Source: CAKSFT01 sp045603125 (GTDB lineage Bacteria; Bacillota; Clostridia; UBA1381). From it: a DNA stretch of 19,238 nucleotides. Made by a program: the position numbers and the translations under genes. Numbering within the stretch: position 1 is the stretch's first letter; the number at the start of each line of letters is the position of its first letter. The stretch is from positions 1 to 19,238 of the forward strand of contig JAZULN010000083.1 of the NCBI GenBank assembly GCA_045603125.1, written 5' to 3'. Below are positions 1 through 7,255 of this stretch, piece after piece. The notes below the pieces were generated by a model that searched no databases, had not been told where the DNA came from, and was given only the letters and a program-made list of their open reading frames with translations.

Positions 1-125
1 ACTTGATTCCTCCTTTGAATAATTTCGGCGGTTGGCTAGACCTGCCTCAATTATATCAAAGGAGGATATTTTTTTCCACGCATAGCTAAAGCTTTTTTAT
101 CCCACCAGCATTGCTGGTGGTTGTC
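1..125 (-). repeat. Hairpin-rich dispersed repeat, left copy
   Basis: No gene is visible here. Seen: an inverted pair, CCTCCTTTGA at 9-18 and TCAAAGGAGG at 56-65, encloses the motif GCGGTTGGCTAGACC (28-42). A second hairpin has arms CCACCAGC (102-109) and GCTGGTGG (113-120). Read on the minus strand, the order (CCACC-type hairpin, then GGTCTaGCCAACCGC, then an AAAGG-type arm) matches the right end of the window, where the same parts occur on the plus strand. This suggests two diverged copies of one repeat. The layout recalls subterminal hairpins of IS200/IS605-like elements, but no transposase is present, so that link is only inference. Confidence 0.55.
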
Positions 126-142
126 ATTACGCAACACAAAAA

Positions 143-168
143 GGGAACGGATAAATCCGTTCCCTACA
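143..168. repeat. REP-like palindrome / minus-strand terminator
   Basis: A perfect 10-bp stem, GGGAACGGAT (143-152) and ATCCGTTCCC (155-164), has a two-base AA centre and is followed by TACAT. On the minus strand the stem is followed by TTTTT, so it could end transcription of the YhcH gene after the structured element. It shares the GGG...CCC stem and a CCCTACAT tail with the hairpin at 840-867, which points to a dispersed palindrome family. Confidence 0.6.
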
Positions 169-181
169 TTATCCAATTCAA

Positions 182-343
182 GGAATAGAAAAAATGATTC
201 AGAATGAACAAACTGAGCCAAAACTTTAGTTTTGGGTTACCCGCCGGCGTACAAGGGTACGCCAAGTGGCGAAATTTGTTCATAGCAAAAAGGAATACTA
301 TTAATAGTATTCCTTTTTGAGATCTGAACTTTTTTTACATTCC
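182..343. repeat. Structured element, copy 1 (possible ncRNA or 3'-UTR element)
   Basis: A 162-bp multi-hairpin element related to 8144-8297. Plus-strand parts in order: outer stem GGAAT/ATTCC; inner closing stem TTCAGA/TCTGAA; stem ATGAACAAA/TTTGTTCAT; hairpin CCAAAAC-TTTA-GTTTTGG; conserved hairpin GGCGTAC-AAGG-GTACGCC; and a 15-bp A/T-rich hairpin at about 285-316. The other copy keeps the stems but changes their bases, while GCGTACAAGGGTACGC and CTTTTTTTACAT are nearly unchanged. It abuts the stop codon of the minus-strand YhcH gene (344-346), so on that strand it would be a 3' UTR. T-runs lie at the ends in both orientations, so it could also act as a terminator. Family not recognised. 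Confidence 0.65.
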
Positions 344-790
344 TTATTCAACTAATACTTTCACAACTACCTTACGGCAAGACGCACTCTCGCCCTTTGC
401 CACACCCGGCATATGCAGGTCATTTGGATATAAAACCATAAACGTGCCGGCTTTTAAGGTGAGCGGCTCCATTTCGCACTCATAAAAATATACGTCCTTT
501 TCAGGCTTTTCCTCAACCAACTTATTTGGTTCTGAAATCGGTGCTACAGCAATAATTTCTTCGCCCGACAGCATATACTGAATATCGATATATTTCTTGT
601 GTGCCTCTGCCACCTTTTTATCGGTTTTTGTGTTATATTCCTGAACCATGCAGTATGCCTTTTCGCCGTCCAGTTCGTATTTTCCAACCGGAATCGTCGA
701 AAAATCGGTTCTTGCCAAAAACTCCAAAGACTTTGTAACTCCGCCAAGACCCGGATAGTTTTTAATATTTTCTATTGTGTCGTAAATCAT
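344..790 (-). CDS. YhcH/YjgK/YiaL family protein (DUF386)
   Basis: This 148-residue protein matches the compact cupin-like YhcH/YjgK/YiaL family (EbgC-related), whose members usually have about 150 residues. Family-type motifs are AHKKYIDIQ near residues 63-71, a central YMLSGEE segment and a C-terminal LYPNDLHMPG. The histidines and acidic residues in these motifs are the expected metal-binding set. No signal peptide is visible, so it should be cytoplasmic. Relatives sit in operons for sialic acid, rare pentose or uronate use and probably process a free sugar or its anomer. The exact substrate cannot be read here. An AGGAGAG ribosome binding site precedes the ATG. A strong promoter lies at 883-910, and the long leader contains a REP-like hairpin. 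The stop codon touches structured element copy 1. Confidence 0.85.
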   Translation of the reverse strand: MIYDTIENIKNYPGLGGVTKSLEFLARTDFSTIPVGKYELDGEKAYCMVQEYNTKTDKKVAEAHKKYIDIQYMLSGEEIIAVAPISEPNKLVEEKPEKDVYFYECEMEPLTLKAGTFMVLYPNDLHMPGVAKGESASCRKVVVKVLVE

Positions 791-839
791 TTTTATCTCT
801 CCTTAAAATATATTTTATTTGCTATAATTTCTCGAAAAC

Positions 840-867
840 GGGTCGATGAGGGCATCGACCCCTACAT
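840..867. repeat. REP-like palindrome in the YhcH leader
   Basis: GGGTCGATG (840-848) and CATCGACCC (853-861) form a 9-bp stem with a four-base loop, followed by CTACAT. It is the same family as 143-168. It lies between the YhcH promoter and its ribosome binding site, so the transcript would carry the hairpin in its 5' leader. Confidence 0.6.
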
Positions 868-882
868 GATTTTCTTAAGGCT

Positions 883-910
883 ATTATAACATATTGTGCT
901 TGAATGTCAA
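883..910 (-). promoter_or_regulatory. Sigma-A-type promoter for YhcH gene
   Basis: On the minus strand TTGACA (905-910) is followed after 16 bases by TATAAT (883-888), with a TG one base upstream of the -10 box. Both hexamers match consensus. It starts only a few bases past the stop codon of the upstream minus-strand gene, so YhcH can be transcribed on its own. Confidence 0.75.
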
Positions 911-912
911 TA

Positions 913-1800
913 TCATAAATCATATAAAAATCTATATTTTCCACGAAGGCGATAAGATACTCCCGAACTGAGCCGGCGGTTGGTTATCACATTAAAATAA
1001 ATCTTTGACCACTCGGAATTAAACAACCCTTTCTTGCCGTCATACATATGCCTGTCTCCCAAGCCGAAGTTTCTGTCAATCTCCATTTCAAAGCGGTGCC
1101 CCTCGCCTCGGGCAACCGCCTTCCAGGCACTCTTATTTTCACTGGATCTTAACTCGGAAATCGGATGCTCTCTTTCGTCTTCCCCTCCCACATACTGAAG
1201 GGTTTTATAGATATTTCTCGGTGCTAACGACTGAAGCCCGTACCATGTTACCATTTCCACATCCTCTTTTGGGATAATCTCAAATTCACTCGTAAATTCA
1301 TACCCGTCAAAGAAAAGGCTATGGTTTTCACATAACACATACCGCCCACCACCGTCGGCCCTTTGAGTATTATATGCCTTCACATCATTACTCCAGCGGA
1401 TTTCTATGGTTTTAGCCTCGCCAAAGGAATCGCCGGCGGGGTAACCGTCTATTAAAAACTCAAAATAGTTTGTTTTGGCGTTTTCCACTCCGCCTTTTCC
1501 GGTATTGGTATATTCATGGGTTCCGCCGGTAAACTTCTGGGTTATTAAATCATCGCCCTCCTCATCCGACAAAGCTTTCACTATAAACGGCCCGTGCCAG
1601 TCGGTATCGGTGGTCTGGATATGTATAAGGTCATCGCTTTGAAGTTCCCAAAGCCGTTTTCCTCGAGGGAAGAGAAAAAACTCATAAAAATCCATAAGCT
1701 TATTTCCACCCTTTCGGCGGATATCTATTAAAATGTCAAATTTATCGCTATATGGGTAGGATATCCTGATTATATCCCCCGATATCTTATACTGTGCCAC
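913..1800 (-). CDS. Hypothetical beta-rich protein
   Basis: I do not recognise this 295-residue protein. It has no signal peptide or membrane segment and looks rich in beta strands and aromatic residues, with segments such as DWHGPFIVKAL, FTGGTHEYTN and YFEFLIDGYPAGD in the first half and KSAWKAVARGEGHRFEMEIDRNFG near the C-terminus. Alternating glycine, aromatic and charged residues suggest a beta-sandwich or carbohydrate-active fold, but no catalytic motif is clear. The start is a GTG preceded by GGGGG at good spacing, 13 bases after the stop of the MATE gene, so the two are probably cotranscribed and translationally linked. The sugar-related surroundings fit a role on a carbohydrate; that is inference only. 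Confidence 0.7.
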   Translation of the reverse strand: MAQYKISGDIIRISYPYSDKFDILIDIRRKGGNKLMDFYEFFLFPRGKRLWELQSDDLIHIQTTDTDWHGPFIVKALSDEEGDDLITQKFTGGTHEYTNTGKGGVENAKTNYFEFLIDGYPAGDSFGEAKTIEIRWSNDVKAYNTQRADGGGRYVLCENHSLFFDGYEFTSEFEIIPKEDVEMVTWYGLQSLAPRNIYKTLQYVGGEDEREHPISELRSSENKSAWKAVARGEGHRFEMEIDRNFGLGDRHMYDGKKGLFNSEWSKIYFNVITNRRLSSGVSYRLRGKYRFLYDL

Positions 1801-1813
1801 TCACATCCCCCTT

Positions 1814-3163
1814 TTATCTCTTTGTTTTCCATTTTCCTGATAAAAAGAAGGTCATACCAATAATTATCGGCACAAATCCGGCCAAGGAATCACCATACCA
1901 GAAGCCTTTACAGCCCATCGAAAGACCGAATCCAAATAAAGCAGCAAGGCCGACTCTTCCTATAATTCCGTCGATTATTGCAACCAAAAGGTTTAATTTT
2001 GTGTTACCCGAGCCGTTAATCAGCGAAAAGCTTATGCTTCTTGTTGCCGCACCGAAGAAGTTTAGTATCACAGGCCATGTGATTACATTTGCAATGGCAA
2101 GAACTGCCGCATCTTTTGTGAATGCACCATAAACCTGGTTTGGAAACACAAGCATAACAAATGTAAGGGCTAAGGTTATAATCATGCTGCAGGTTCCAAC
2201 CGTCAGCATAACCTTCGGCACTCGCTCGTCCTTTCCGGCACCAAGGTTTTGACCAACCATTGAGCTTCCGGCTGTGGTAAATGAATTAGATACAACGCCG
2301 CTCATGGTACTTATCTTATTAAATACTCCCGCCAATGCAGAGTACACCGGGCCCGACAGGTTAATCCAGGCAAGAAGCACTACCTTCGACATACTAATTG
2401 CCGCCGACTGAATCGCCATCGGAATACCCAGAGAAACAATTCGTGACAGTGCTTTTTTCTCCATTTTAAAGCTCTTTGGCTTAAAGTCGAATGAGAAGCT
2501 TTCTCTGTGTATGTAAAGATAGATTATCGAAACCAAAAAGCTTACCGCCTGACCGATAACCGTGGCCAATGCCGCACCAAAAACCTTCATATCAAATACC
2601 ATTACAAAAAGCATATCCAATATAATATTTAAAATTGCGGCAATGGCGATAAATACAAAAGGTCTTTTGCTATCGCCCATACCACGAAGGATTGCACTCA
2701 CTATATTATAGCCATATATAAATACAAGTCCCACAATACACGTAACTGTATAGTCCATGGTATATGCGTATGCCTCTTTTGGGGTGTTTACCCAACCAAG
2801 AATCTGTGTACGTAAAAAGAAGCAGATTACCGAAATGGTAAGGGAGGCAATTAAAAGGAAGGTAAACATCGTGCCGATTGTCTTTTTAACCTTATTAAGC
2901 TCACCTGCACCCACTTCTTTTGCAATTATTACCTGACCTGCCGACGAAAATCCCATTGCAACAAAGGTTAAAAGGTGCAAAATCTCTCCGCCTGTCGACA
3001 CCGCCGACATACCGCTGCCGTCTACGCACCAGCCCACGATTATCATGTCGACAATGTTATAGATTGCCTGGAGTGCGTTTGATAAAAATAAGGGGAATGC
3101 AAATTTTAAAAGCTGTTTTGTCACGCTTCCCTTTGTTAAGTCTGTTACCATTGAATTTGTCAT
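1814..3163 (-). CDS. MATE family efflux transporter
   Basis: A 449-residue integral membrane protein with about 12 hydrophobic segments in two homologous halves, the usual size for MATE exporters. The N-terminus (LTKGSVTKQLLKFAFPLFLSNALQAIYNIVDMIIVG) is the classic MATE opening in Clostridia, and VGQNLGAGKDERV in the second half is the matching repeat motif. MATE proteins export drugs, cationic compounds or metabolites using Na+ or H+ gradients in the cytoplasmic membrane. The substrate cannot be read. A GGAAG ribosome binding site precedes the ATG. Only a weak promoter-like sequence (TTTACC...CATAAT) lies in the 67-base gap upstream, so cotranscription with upstream minus-strand genes is possible. 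The downstream hypothetical gene follows after 13 bases. Confidence 0.93.
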   Translation of the reverse strand: MTNSMVTDLTKGSVTKQLLKFAFPLFLSNALQAIYNIVDMIIVGWCVDGSGMSAVSTGGEILHLLTFVAMGFSSAGQVIIAKEVGAGELNKVKKTIGTMFTFLLIASLTISVICFFLRTQILGWVNTPKEAYAYTMDYTVTCIVGLVFIYGYNIVSAILRGMGDSKRPFVFIAIAAILNIILDMLFVMVFDMKVFGAALATVIGQAVSFLVSIIYLYIHRESFSFDFKPKSFKMEKKALSRIVSLGIPMAIQSAAISMSKVVLLAWINLSGPVYSALAGVFNKISTMSGVVSNSFTTAGSSMVGQNLGAGKDERVPKVMLTVGTCSMIITLALTFVMLVFPNQVYGAFTKDAAVLAIANVITWPVILNFFGAATRSISFSLINGSGNTKLNLLVAIIDGIIGRVGLAALFGFGLSMGCKGFWYGDSLAGFVPIIIGMTFFLSGKWKTKR

Positions 3164-3230
3164 TTTCTCGCTTCCTTCTTTTGTTATGTCTTTCCTATAG
3201 ATTATGATATATAAGTAATAGTGGTAAATT

Positions 3231-3602
3231 TTAGTTTATTTTTTCAAAGTTAAATTCTTGATTTATATATTCATCAAGCGTTCCGTTGTTTCGAGTAAAC
3301 TTATGGGTTCCTTCTGACAATTTTAGATTATTTGCCTGCATATAAAGAGAAATTGTCTTTCTGATTGGTTCTTCAATCTGTTCTAACGCACCATACTTTT
3401 CAGGAATTTCTATAAATATTTTATAGTCTGCAACATCATTTTCTTCCACAACTATCTGACTGTAATCCTTTGTGAATTTAATTTCCGTAGTTGATGCCCA
3501 TTGAAAAGTTGCTCCAATAAAAAACGAAATCACCAACGTAACAACCCATAAGGCGATAGTTAGAAATACACCGAGTTTTTTAAAAAATGATATAAACTTC
3601 AT
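3231..3602 (-). CDS. Small N-terminally membrane-anchored hypothetical protein
   Basis: About 123 residues when started at the ATG that reads MKFISFFKK, which has AAAGGAG nine bases upstream. An upstream in-frame TTG overlaps that ribosome binding site and is less likely. One hydrophobic segment spans about residues 10-33 (LGVFLTIALWVVTLVISFFIGATF), preceded by lysines, so the rest should lie outside the membrane. There is no lipobox. The 90-residue soluble part is mixed alpha/beta with no motif I recognise. It lies between the reductase (63 bases upstream) and the MATE gene (67 bases downstream), all on the minus strand. Function unknown. Confidence 0.7.
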   Translation of the reverse strand: MKFISFFKKLGVFLTIALWVVTLVISFFIGATFQWASTTEIKFTKDYSQIVVEENDVADYKIFIEIPEKYGALEQIEEPIRKTISLYMQANNLKLSEGTHKFTRNNGTLDEYINQEFNFEKIN

Positions 3603-3665
3603 AATCTCTACTCCTTTCAAAGTACCCCGTTTTAGAAATACAGGTATATCGGTATAAACCCCAAT

Positions 3666-4658
3666 TTATAACGCCACCGAATCTATTTCGTCCAGCTCTT
3701 CCTTTGTGAAATCAAGGTTTTGGGTCATCTTAAGGTTTTCAAGTATCTGATCCGGCTTTGATGCACCAATCAAAACACTGGTGATACCCTCATGGCTATA
3801 AACCCAGGAAAGTGCCATCTGGGCAAGGGTTTGTCCGCGCCTTTTTGCAATCTTATTCAGCTTCCTGATTTTTTGGAGCTTCTCGGAAGACAAAGAATTT
3901 TCATTTAGAAATCTGCCGTCGGTTTTGATTCGGCTATCCTCCGGGATTCCGTCAAGATAACGGTCAGAAAGAAGGCCCTGGGCAAGGGGGCTGAAAATAA
4001 TCATTCCCTTTTTCTTTTTTATTGCACTTTTTAAGATTCCGTTTTTTTCTATATTTCTATCAAAAATAGAGAATCTGTTTTGGTTAATCACAAATGGGCA
4101 ATGTAATTCCTCTAATATCTCTGCCGCTTTTTCCATCGTCTTACCGTCATAGTTTGACAAACCCACATATAGTGCCTTTCCGCTTTTTACTATTCCGTCG
4201 AGCGCCCACATTGTTTCATATAACGGAGTGTCCGGGTCCATTCTGTGGTGATAAAAAATATCAACATAGTCGATATTCATTCTCTTTAAGCTCTGGTCAA
4301 GGCTTGCTGTTAAATATTTTTTACTACCATTATCGCCATATGGGCCGGGCCACATATAATACCCTGCCTTTGTACTGATTACCATTTCGTCACGATAGCT
4401 TTTCATATGGGAATTTAGGATTTTTCCAAAATTAGTTTCCGCACTACCCGCTTCCGGCCCATAGTTATTAGCAAGGTCAAAGTGGGTTATTCCGTTATCA
4501 AAGGCAGAAAAACACATTCTGCACATATTATCATAGTCGGCGTTTTGGCCAAAATTATGCCATAACCCCAGGGATACTGCCGGAAGCTTCAGTCCGCTTT
4601 CGCCACAATTTCTATATTCTATATCGTTATATCTGTTTTTATCGGGAGTATAAATCAT
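3666..4658 (-). CDS. Aldo/keto reductase, YghZ/Gpr-like
   Basis: A 330-residue TIM-barrel NAD(P)H-dependent aldo/keto reductase of usual length. The catalytic tetrad is visible: Asp61 and Tyr66 in FDLANNYGP, Lys97 in VISTKAGYYMWPGPYGD, and the histidine (137 or 138) in FYHHRMD. The cofactor-binding region is VLIGASKPDQILENL near the C-terminus. The GYYMWPGPYGD and FYHHRMDPDTPLYETM segments resemble the group of L-glyceraldehyde-3-phosphate reductase (YghZ/Gpr). It is cytoplasmic and reduces an aldehyde, perhaps one from sugar breakdown. AGAGAGG precedes the ATG and a good promoter lies at 4710-4738. A terminator separates it from the EamA gene upstream. Confidence 0.93.
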   Translation of the reverse strand: MIYTPDKNRYNDIEYRNCGESGLKLPAVSLGLWHNFGQNADYDNMCRMCFSAFDNGITHFDLANNYGPEAGSAETNFGKILNSHMKSYRDEMVISTKAGYYMWPGPYGDNGSKKYLTASLDQSLKRMNIDYVDIFYHHRMDPDTPLYETMWALDGIVKSGKALYVGLSNYDGKTMEKAAEILEELHCPFVINQNRFSIFDRNIEKNGILKSAIKKKKGMIIFSPLAQGLLSDRYLDGIPEDSRIKTDGRFLNENSLSSEKLQKIRKLNKIAKRRGQTLAQMALSWVYSHEGITSVLIGASKPDQILENLKMTQNLDFTKEELDEIDSVAL

Positions 4659-4709
4659 ACTTTTTTCCTCTCTGTCTTATTTCGTTCGAATAGTCATGCA
4701 ATTAAGCTT

Positions 4710-4738
4710 ATTTTATCACAATTTAAAAAATCTTGCAA
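4710..4738 (-). promoter_or_regulatory. Promoter for aldo/keto reductase
   Basis: On the minus strand TTGCAA (4733-4738), 17 bases, then TAAAAT (4710-4715) with an extended TG before the -10 box. The -35 box overlaps one arm of the upstream terminator hairpin. Confidence 0.55.
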
Positions 4739-4767
4739 TCGCTTTTTAGTGATATACAAGATTTTTT
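4725..4767. terminator. Bidirectional terminator downstream of EamA gene
   Basis: AAAAAATCTTG (4725-4735) pairs with CAAGATTTTTT (4757-4767). An inner ATCGC/GTGAT stem closes the loop. It is placed to end transcription of the GH28-EamA unit. Confidence 0.65.
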
Positions 4768-4771
4768 ATCA

Positions 4772-5674
4772 TTATTCTTTTTTAGTATTTAATGCTGTTG
4801 TGACAATTACGCCGGTAAGAATAAGCAGTCCCCCGATTACCGACTCAACGGTAAGCACACCAAAGTTTCCCTGAGGGTCAGGGATAAATAGGGCAAACAC
4901 CGTTGCAAATACAGGCTCTAAGCTGGATATTACCGCCGTCTTTACAGCTCCCAATGGCTTTTGCGATTTCATAAGGAATAAAAACGCCAATGCCGTTGCA
5001 AATATGCCGCAATATAAAAGTACAAGTATAGATACTCCCGACGAAAAGTTTGCGTGGTTTTCCGAAACCATAGGAAGCAGGATTATCGAGCCGATTGCGG
5101 CAAACACAAACTGAATATAGTTTGCCAAATCCGCATCGTGCTTTATGGCAATGCGGTTATTAAATACCATATAAAGACCGGTAAATATAGCAGAAAGCAG
5201 GGTTAAAAAGTCGCCTACATTCAGCTTTTGTCCGCCAATTTTAAAAGGACTTACCGACACAATCTCCGATATAAACAAAAACCCGAAAACCATAAGCAAA
5301 AGTCCCACTATAACATTTTTAGCAGGCTTTTCCCGAAAAAGCAGATACATAAAAAACGGTACAAATACAACATTTGTAGATGTAATAAACCCAGAGTTTG
5401 ATGCCGAGGTAAATTTAAGCCCCTGCACCAGTAAAAACGAATGGAGTACCAAAAGCAGTCCCAAAAGTCCGCAGGGTACCAACATCTTCACCTTAATATT
5501 TTTTAGTTTTTTTATGTTTATAAGGGTTAGTGCCACTACCGCCACCGAATACTTGATTGCAAGAATCGGGACTGTATCAAAATCGGCACTTACAAATTTT
5601 GTAAGGGGGAACTGAAGTCCCCACATTGCGGCGGTCAAAACCAGCATCAGTTCATATTTTCTGTTTTTAAACAT
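4772..5674 (-). CDS. EamA/DMT family transporter
   Basis: A 300-residue membrane protein with ten predicted hydrophobic segments in two EamA repeats, the standard drug/metabolite transporter layout. The first repeat has MWGLQFPLTKFVSADFDTVPILAIKY and the second ends with SSLEPVFATVFALF and GGLLILTGV, both typical of the family. EamA proteins move metabolites such as amino acids or sugar-linked compounds across the cytoplasmic membrane. Substrate and direction are not readable. It follows the GH28-like gene after 13 bases, and its ribosome binding site (GGGTGAT) overlaps the tail of that gene, so the two form an operon. This pairing suggests it handles a substrate or product of the GH28-like enzyme (inference). 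Confidence 0.9.
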   Translation of the reverse strand: MFKNRKYELMLVLTAAMWGLQFPLTKFVSADFDTVPILAIKYSVAVVALTLINIKKLKNIKVKMLVPCGLLGLLLVLHSFLLVQGLKFTSASNSGFITSTNVVFVPFFMYLLFREKPAKNVIVGLLLMVFGFLFISEIVSVSPFKIGGQKLNVGDFLTLLSAIFTGLYMVFNNRIAIKHDADLANYIQFVFAAIGSIILLPMVSENHANFSSGVSILVLLYCGIFATALAFLFLMKSQKPLGAVKTAVISSLEPVFATVFALFIPDPQGNFGVLTVESVIGGLLILTGVIVTTALNTKKE

Positions 5675-5687
5675 TTTTCATCACCCA

Positions 5688-7130
5688 TTATTTAATCTCT
5701 TTTACCGAAATTCCCTCAGTCGCGGAAAGCTTTGCACCACATGGGTTTATATTTTTACATAAAACCTCGCCACTTCCCATTCCGCCAAAGACTGTCGGAA
5801 TGTGACCGTTTGCCGAAATTCCGTCAAACTCCACATTCTTAACATTTGTTCCGTTAAAATATACCATGTTATAGCCTTTTGTTTCGGTGCCGTTCCATTC
5901 AACAAAAGTGTTTTCGTCTTCCTTATGGGGCTTAGCATCTCTATCATAGCGGATATTTGAAAATTTCACATTTTCCACTGTTCCCTTTCCCATGTATGCG
6001 GTCATATAGCCGTTTCCAAAGATTCTTATGTTTTCAAACTGAGAATCTAAAAGGGTATTATTTATTGCCACCGCATACCTTGAGCGGGTCGAAACATTTC
6101 TCACAGAAATCCCAAAGGTGTCGCCGTGCTTTGCCGGAGTTTCTTCATACCAATAGGATTCGCCGATAATTATTGCCGACTCTGACCTATACCCAATCTC
6201 ACCCGGGATGATTGTCCGTCTTGGCAGGATGTTCCCCTCATCGTCGGTTTTTATTGTAAGGTCAGGGTTCTGGGCAAGAGGAGCATCGTCTTCACTCCAG
6301 TCCGATACCTCTATCACATTTTCGATGCTTATATTATAAATCCTGTAGCCGTCGTGGTTTAATAACCGAATCAGCGAACATCCGCCCACGCCGTATACTA
6401 AAAGGTCACGGATTATTACATTATGTACATCACCATTTCTGATATCCCCGACTTTTGGACCGTATATGTCGTGGCCGGTAACATTTATGGCGATAATATT
6501 ATCACCCGTGCAGCCTGTGATTTTTTCGATTATGAAGTTATGGCAACCCTTTCCTAAATCCACGCCGTCCTGGTTCGGCACATTACTGTCACTTTCAAAA
6601 TGGATATTAGAAACCCGACCGAATGCCGAATAGATAAAATACATACCCCAATATCTTTGATTTTTGATTGTTATATTTTCAATTACGATATTTTCCACAT
6701 TCTGAAAATACATCATACAGTTTTCGGTGATGTGGTGGTTGGTTTTTTTCATAACCTTTCTCGTGATACCGTTATCCTCATACATTCCGTTATGAATACC
6801 GCCATCCAAAAGTGCCTTACCAACACCTAAAATATGAATATTCTTCTCTTTTCCCTCATCGGTTTCGGCTAGAGGTGTTCGGGCGTTTTTATTGGTAAAC
6901 ATATTGCAGATAGCCCCGTCAGAAAGCCTCAAGTGTGCATTTTGGAGTATAAGGATACTCTCGCTATGTAATAGAATAGTTTTATCAATATCCCAGATAG
7001 CCTTTTTGGTTCGCTCATTTGTTTTTGGGATTACTACCGCCTTCCCAGTGATTGCCGCATCATCGATAGCCGACTGAATCATCTCCCAATCGCTCGTTTT
7101 GTCCTTATAGTCGTTAACATTTATATACAT
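5688..7130 (-). CDS. Glycoside hydrolase family 28-like beta-helix protein
   Basis: A 480-residue right-handed parallel beta-helix protein resembling GH28 polygalacturonases. The N-terminal domain starts with NVNDYKDKTSDWEMIQSAID, a common GH28-type opening. The helix then carries NQDGVD (186-191), GDNIIAI (209-215), GH (219-220) and RLLNHDG (255-261), which align with the GH28 sites NTD, GDD, GHG and RIK. The second aspartate of the GDD pair is Asn211, and the last two sites are altered, so the chemistry may differ from classical polygalacturonases. There is no signal peptide, so it should act in the cytoplasm on imported oligogalacturonides or related uronides. AGAGGAGG precedes the ATG. 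The promoter lies at 7154-7182, divergent from an AraC regulator. EamA follows in the same operon. Confidence 0.85.
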   Translation of the reverse strand: MYINVNDYKDKTSDWEMIQSAIDDAAITGKAVVIPKTNERTKKAIWDIDKTILLHSESILILQNAHLRLSDGAICNMFTNKNARTPLAETDEGKEKNIHILGVGKALLDGGIHNGMYEDNGITRKVMKKTNHHITENCMMYFQNVENIVIENITIKNQRYWGMYFIYSAFGRVSNIHFESDSNVPNQDGVDLGKGCHNFIIEKITGCTGDNIIAINVTGHDIYGPKVGDIRNGDVHNVIIRDLLVYGVGGCSLIRLLNHDGYRIYNISIENVIEVSDWSEDDAPLAQNPDLTIKTDDEGNILPRRTIIPGEIGYRSESAIIIGESYWYEETPAKHGDTFGISVRNVSTRSRYAVAINNTLLDSQFENIRIFGNGYMTAYMGKGTVENVKFSNIRYDRDAKPHKEDENTFVEWNGTETKGYNMVYFNGTNVKNVEFDGISANGHIPTVFGGMGSGEVLCKNINPCGAKLSATEGISVKEIK

Positions 7131-7153
7131 ATTTCGTGCCTCCTCTTTTTTTC

Positions 7154-7182
7154 ATTATATAAAACCCCGTTTGACAATTCAA
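7154..7182 (-). promoter_or_regulatory. Promoter for GH28-EamA operon
   Basis: On the minus strand TTGAAT (7177-7182), 17 bases, then TATAAT (7154-7159). The -35 box directly abuts the -35 box of the divergent AraC promoter. Confidence 0.7.
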
Positions 7183-7199
7183 GAAATATATTATATAAT
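7171..7199 (+). promoter_or_regulatory. Promoter for AraC-type regulator 1
   Basis: TTGACA (7171-7176), 17 bases, then TATAAT (7194-7199), a full consensus match. It is back to back with the GH28 promoter, so a protein bound at the centre could control both. Confidence 0.75.
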
Positions 7200-7255
7200 G
7201 ATAGACAAATATTAACCTTTTGAAATGGAAGGCTCGAAGTAAGGTGGTGACAGAT

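Noticed and set aside
182..343. Known riboswitch (cyclic di-GMP, cyclic di-AMP, guanidine) or group II intron fragment
   Set aside because: None of the consensus cores I know for these classes is present, and the element lies after stop codons instead of before starts.
182..343. Simple MITE explanation for the structured element
   Set aside because: The ends form inverted repeats, but they differ between copies while remaining paired, and no target duplication is evident. Kept as an alternative, not as the main call.
1794..2132. Plus-strand open frame opposite the MATE gene
   Set aside because: It is a shadow of the MATE coding sequence, with no plausible protein features.
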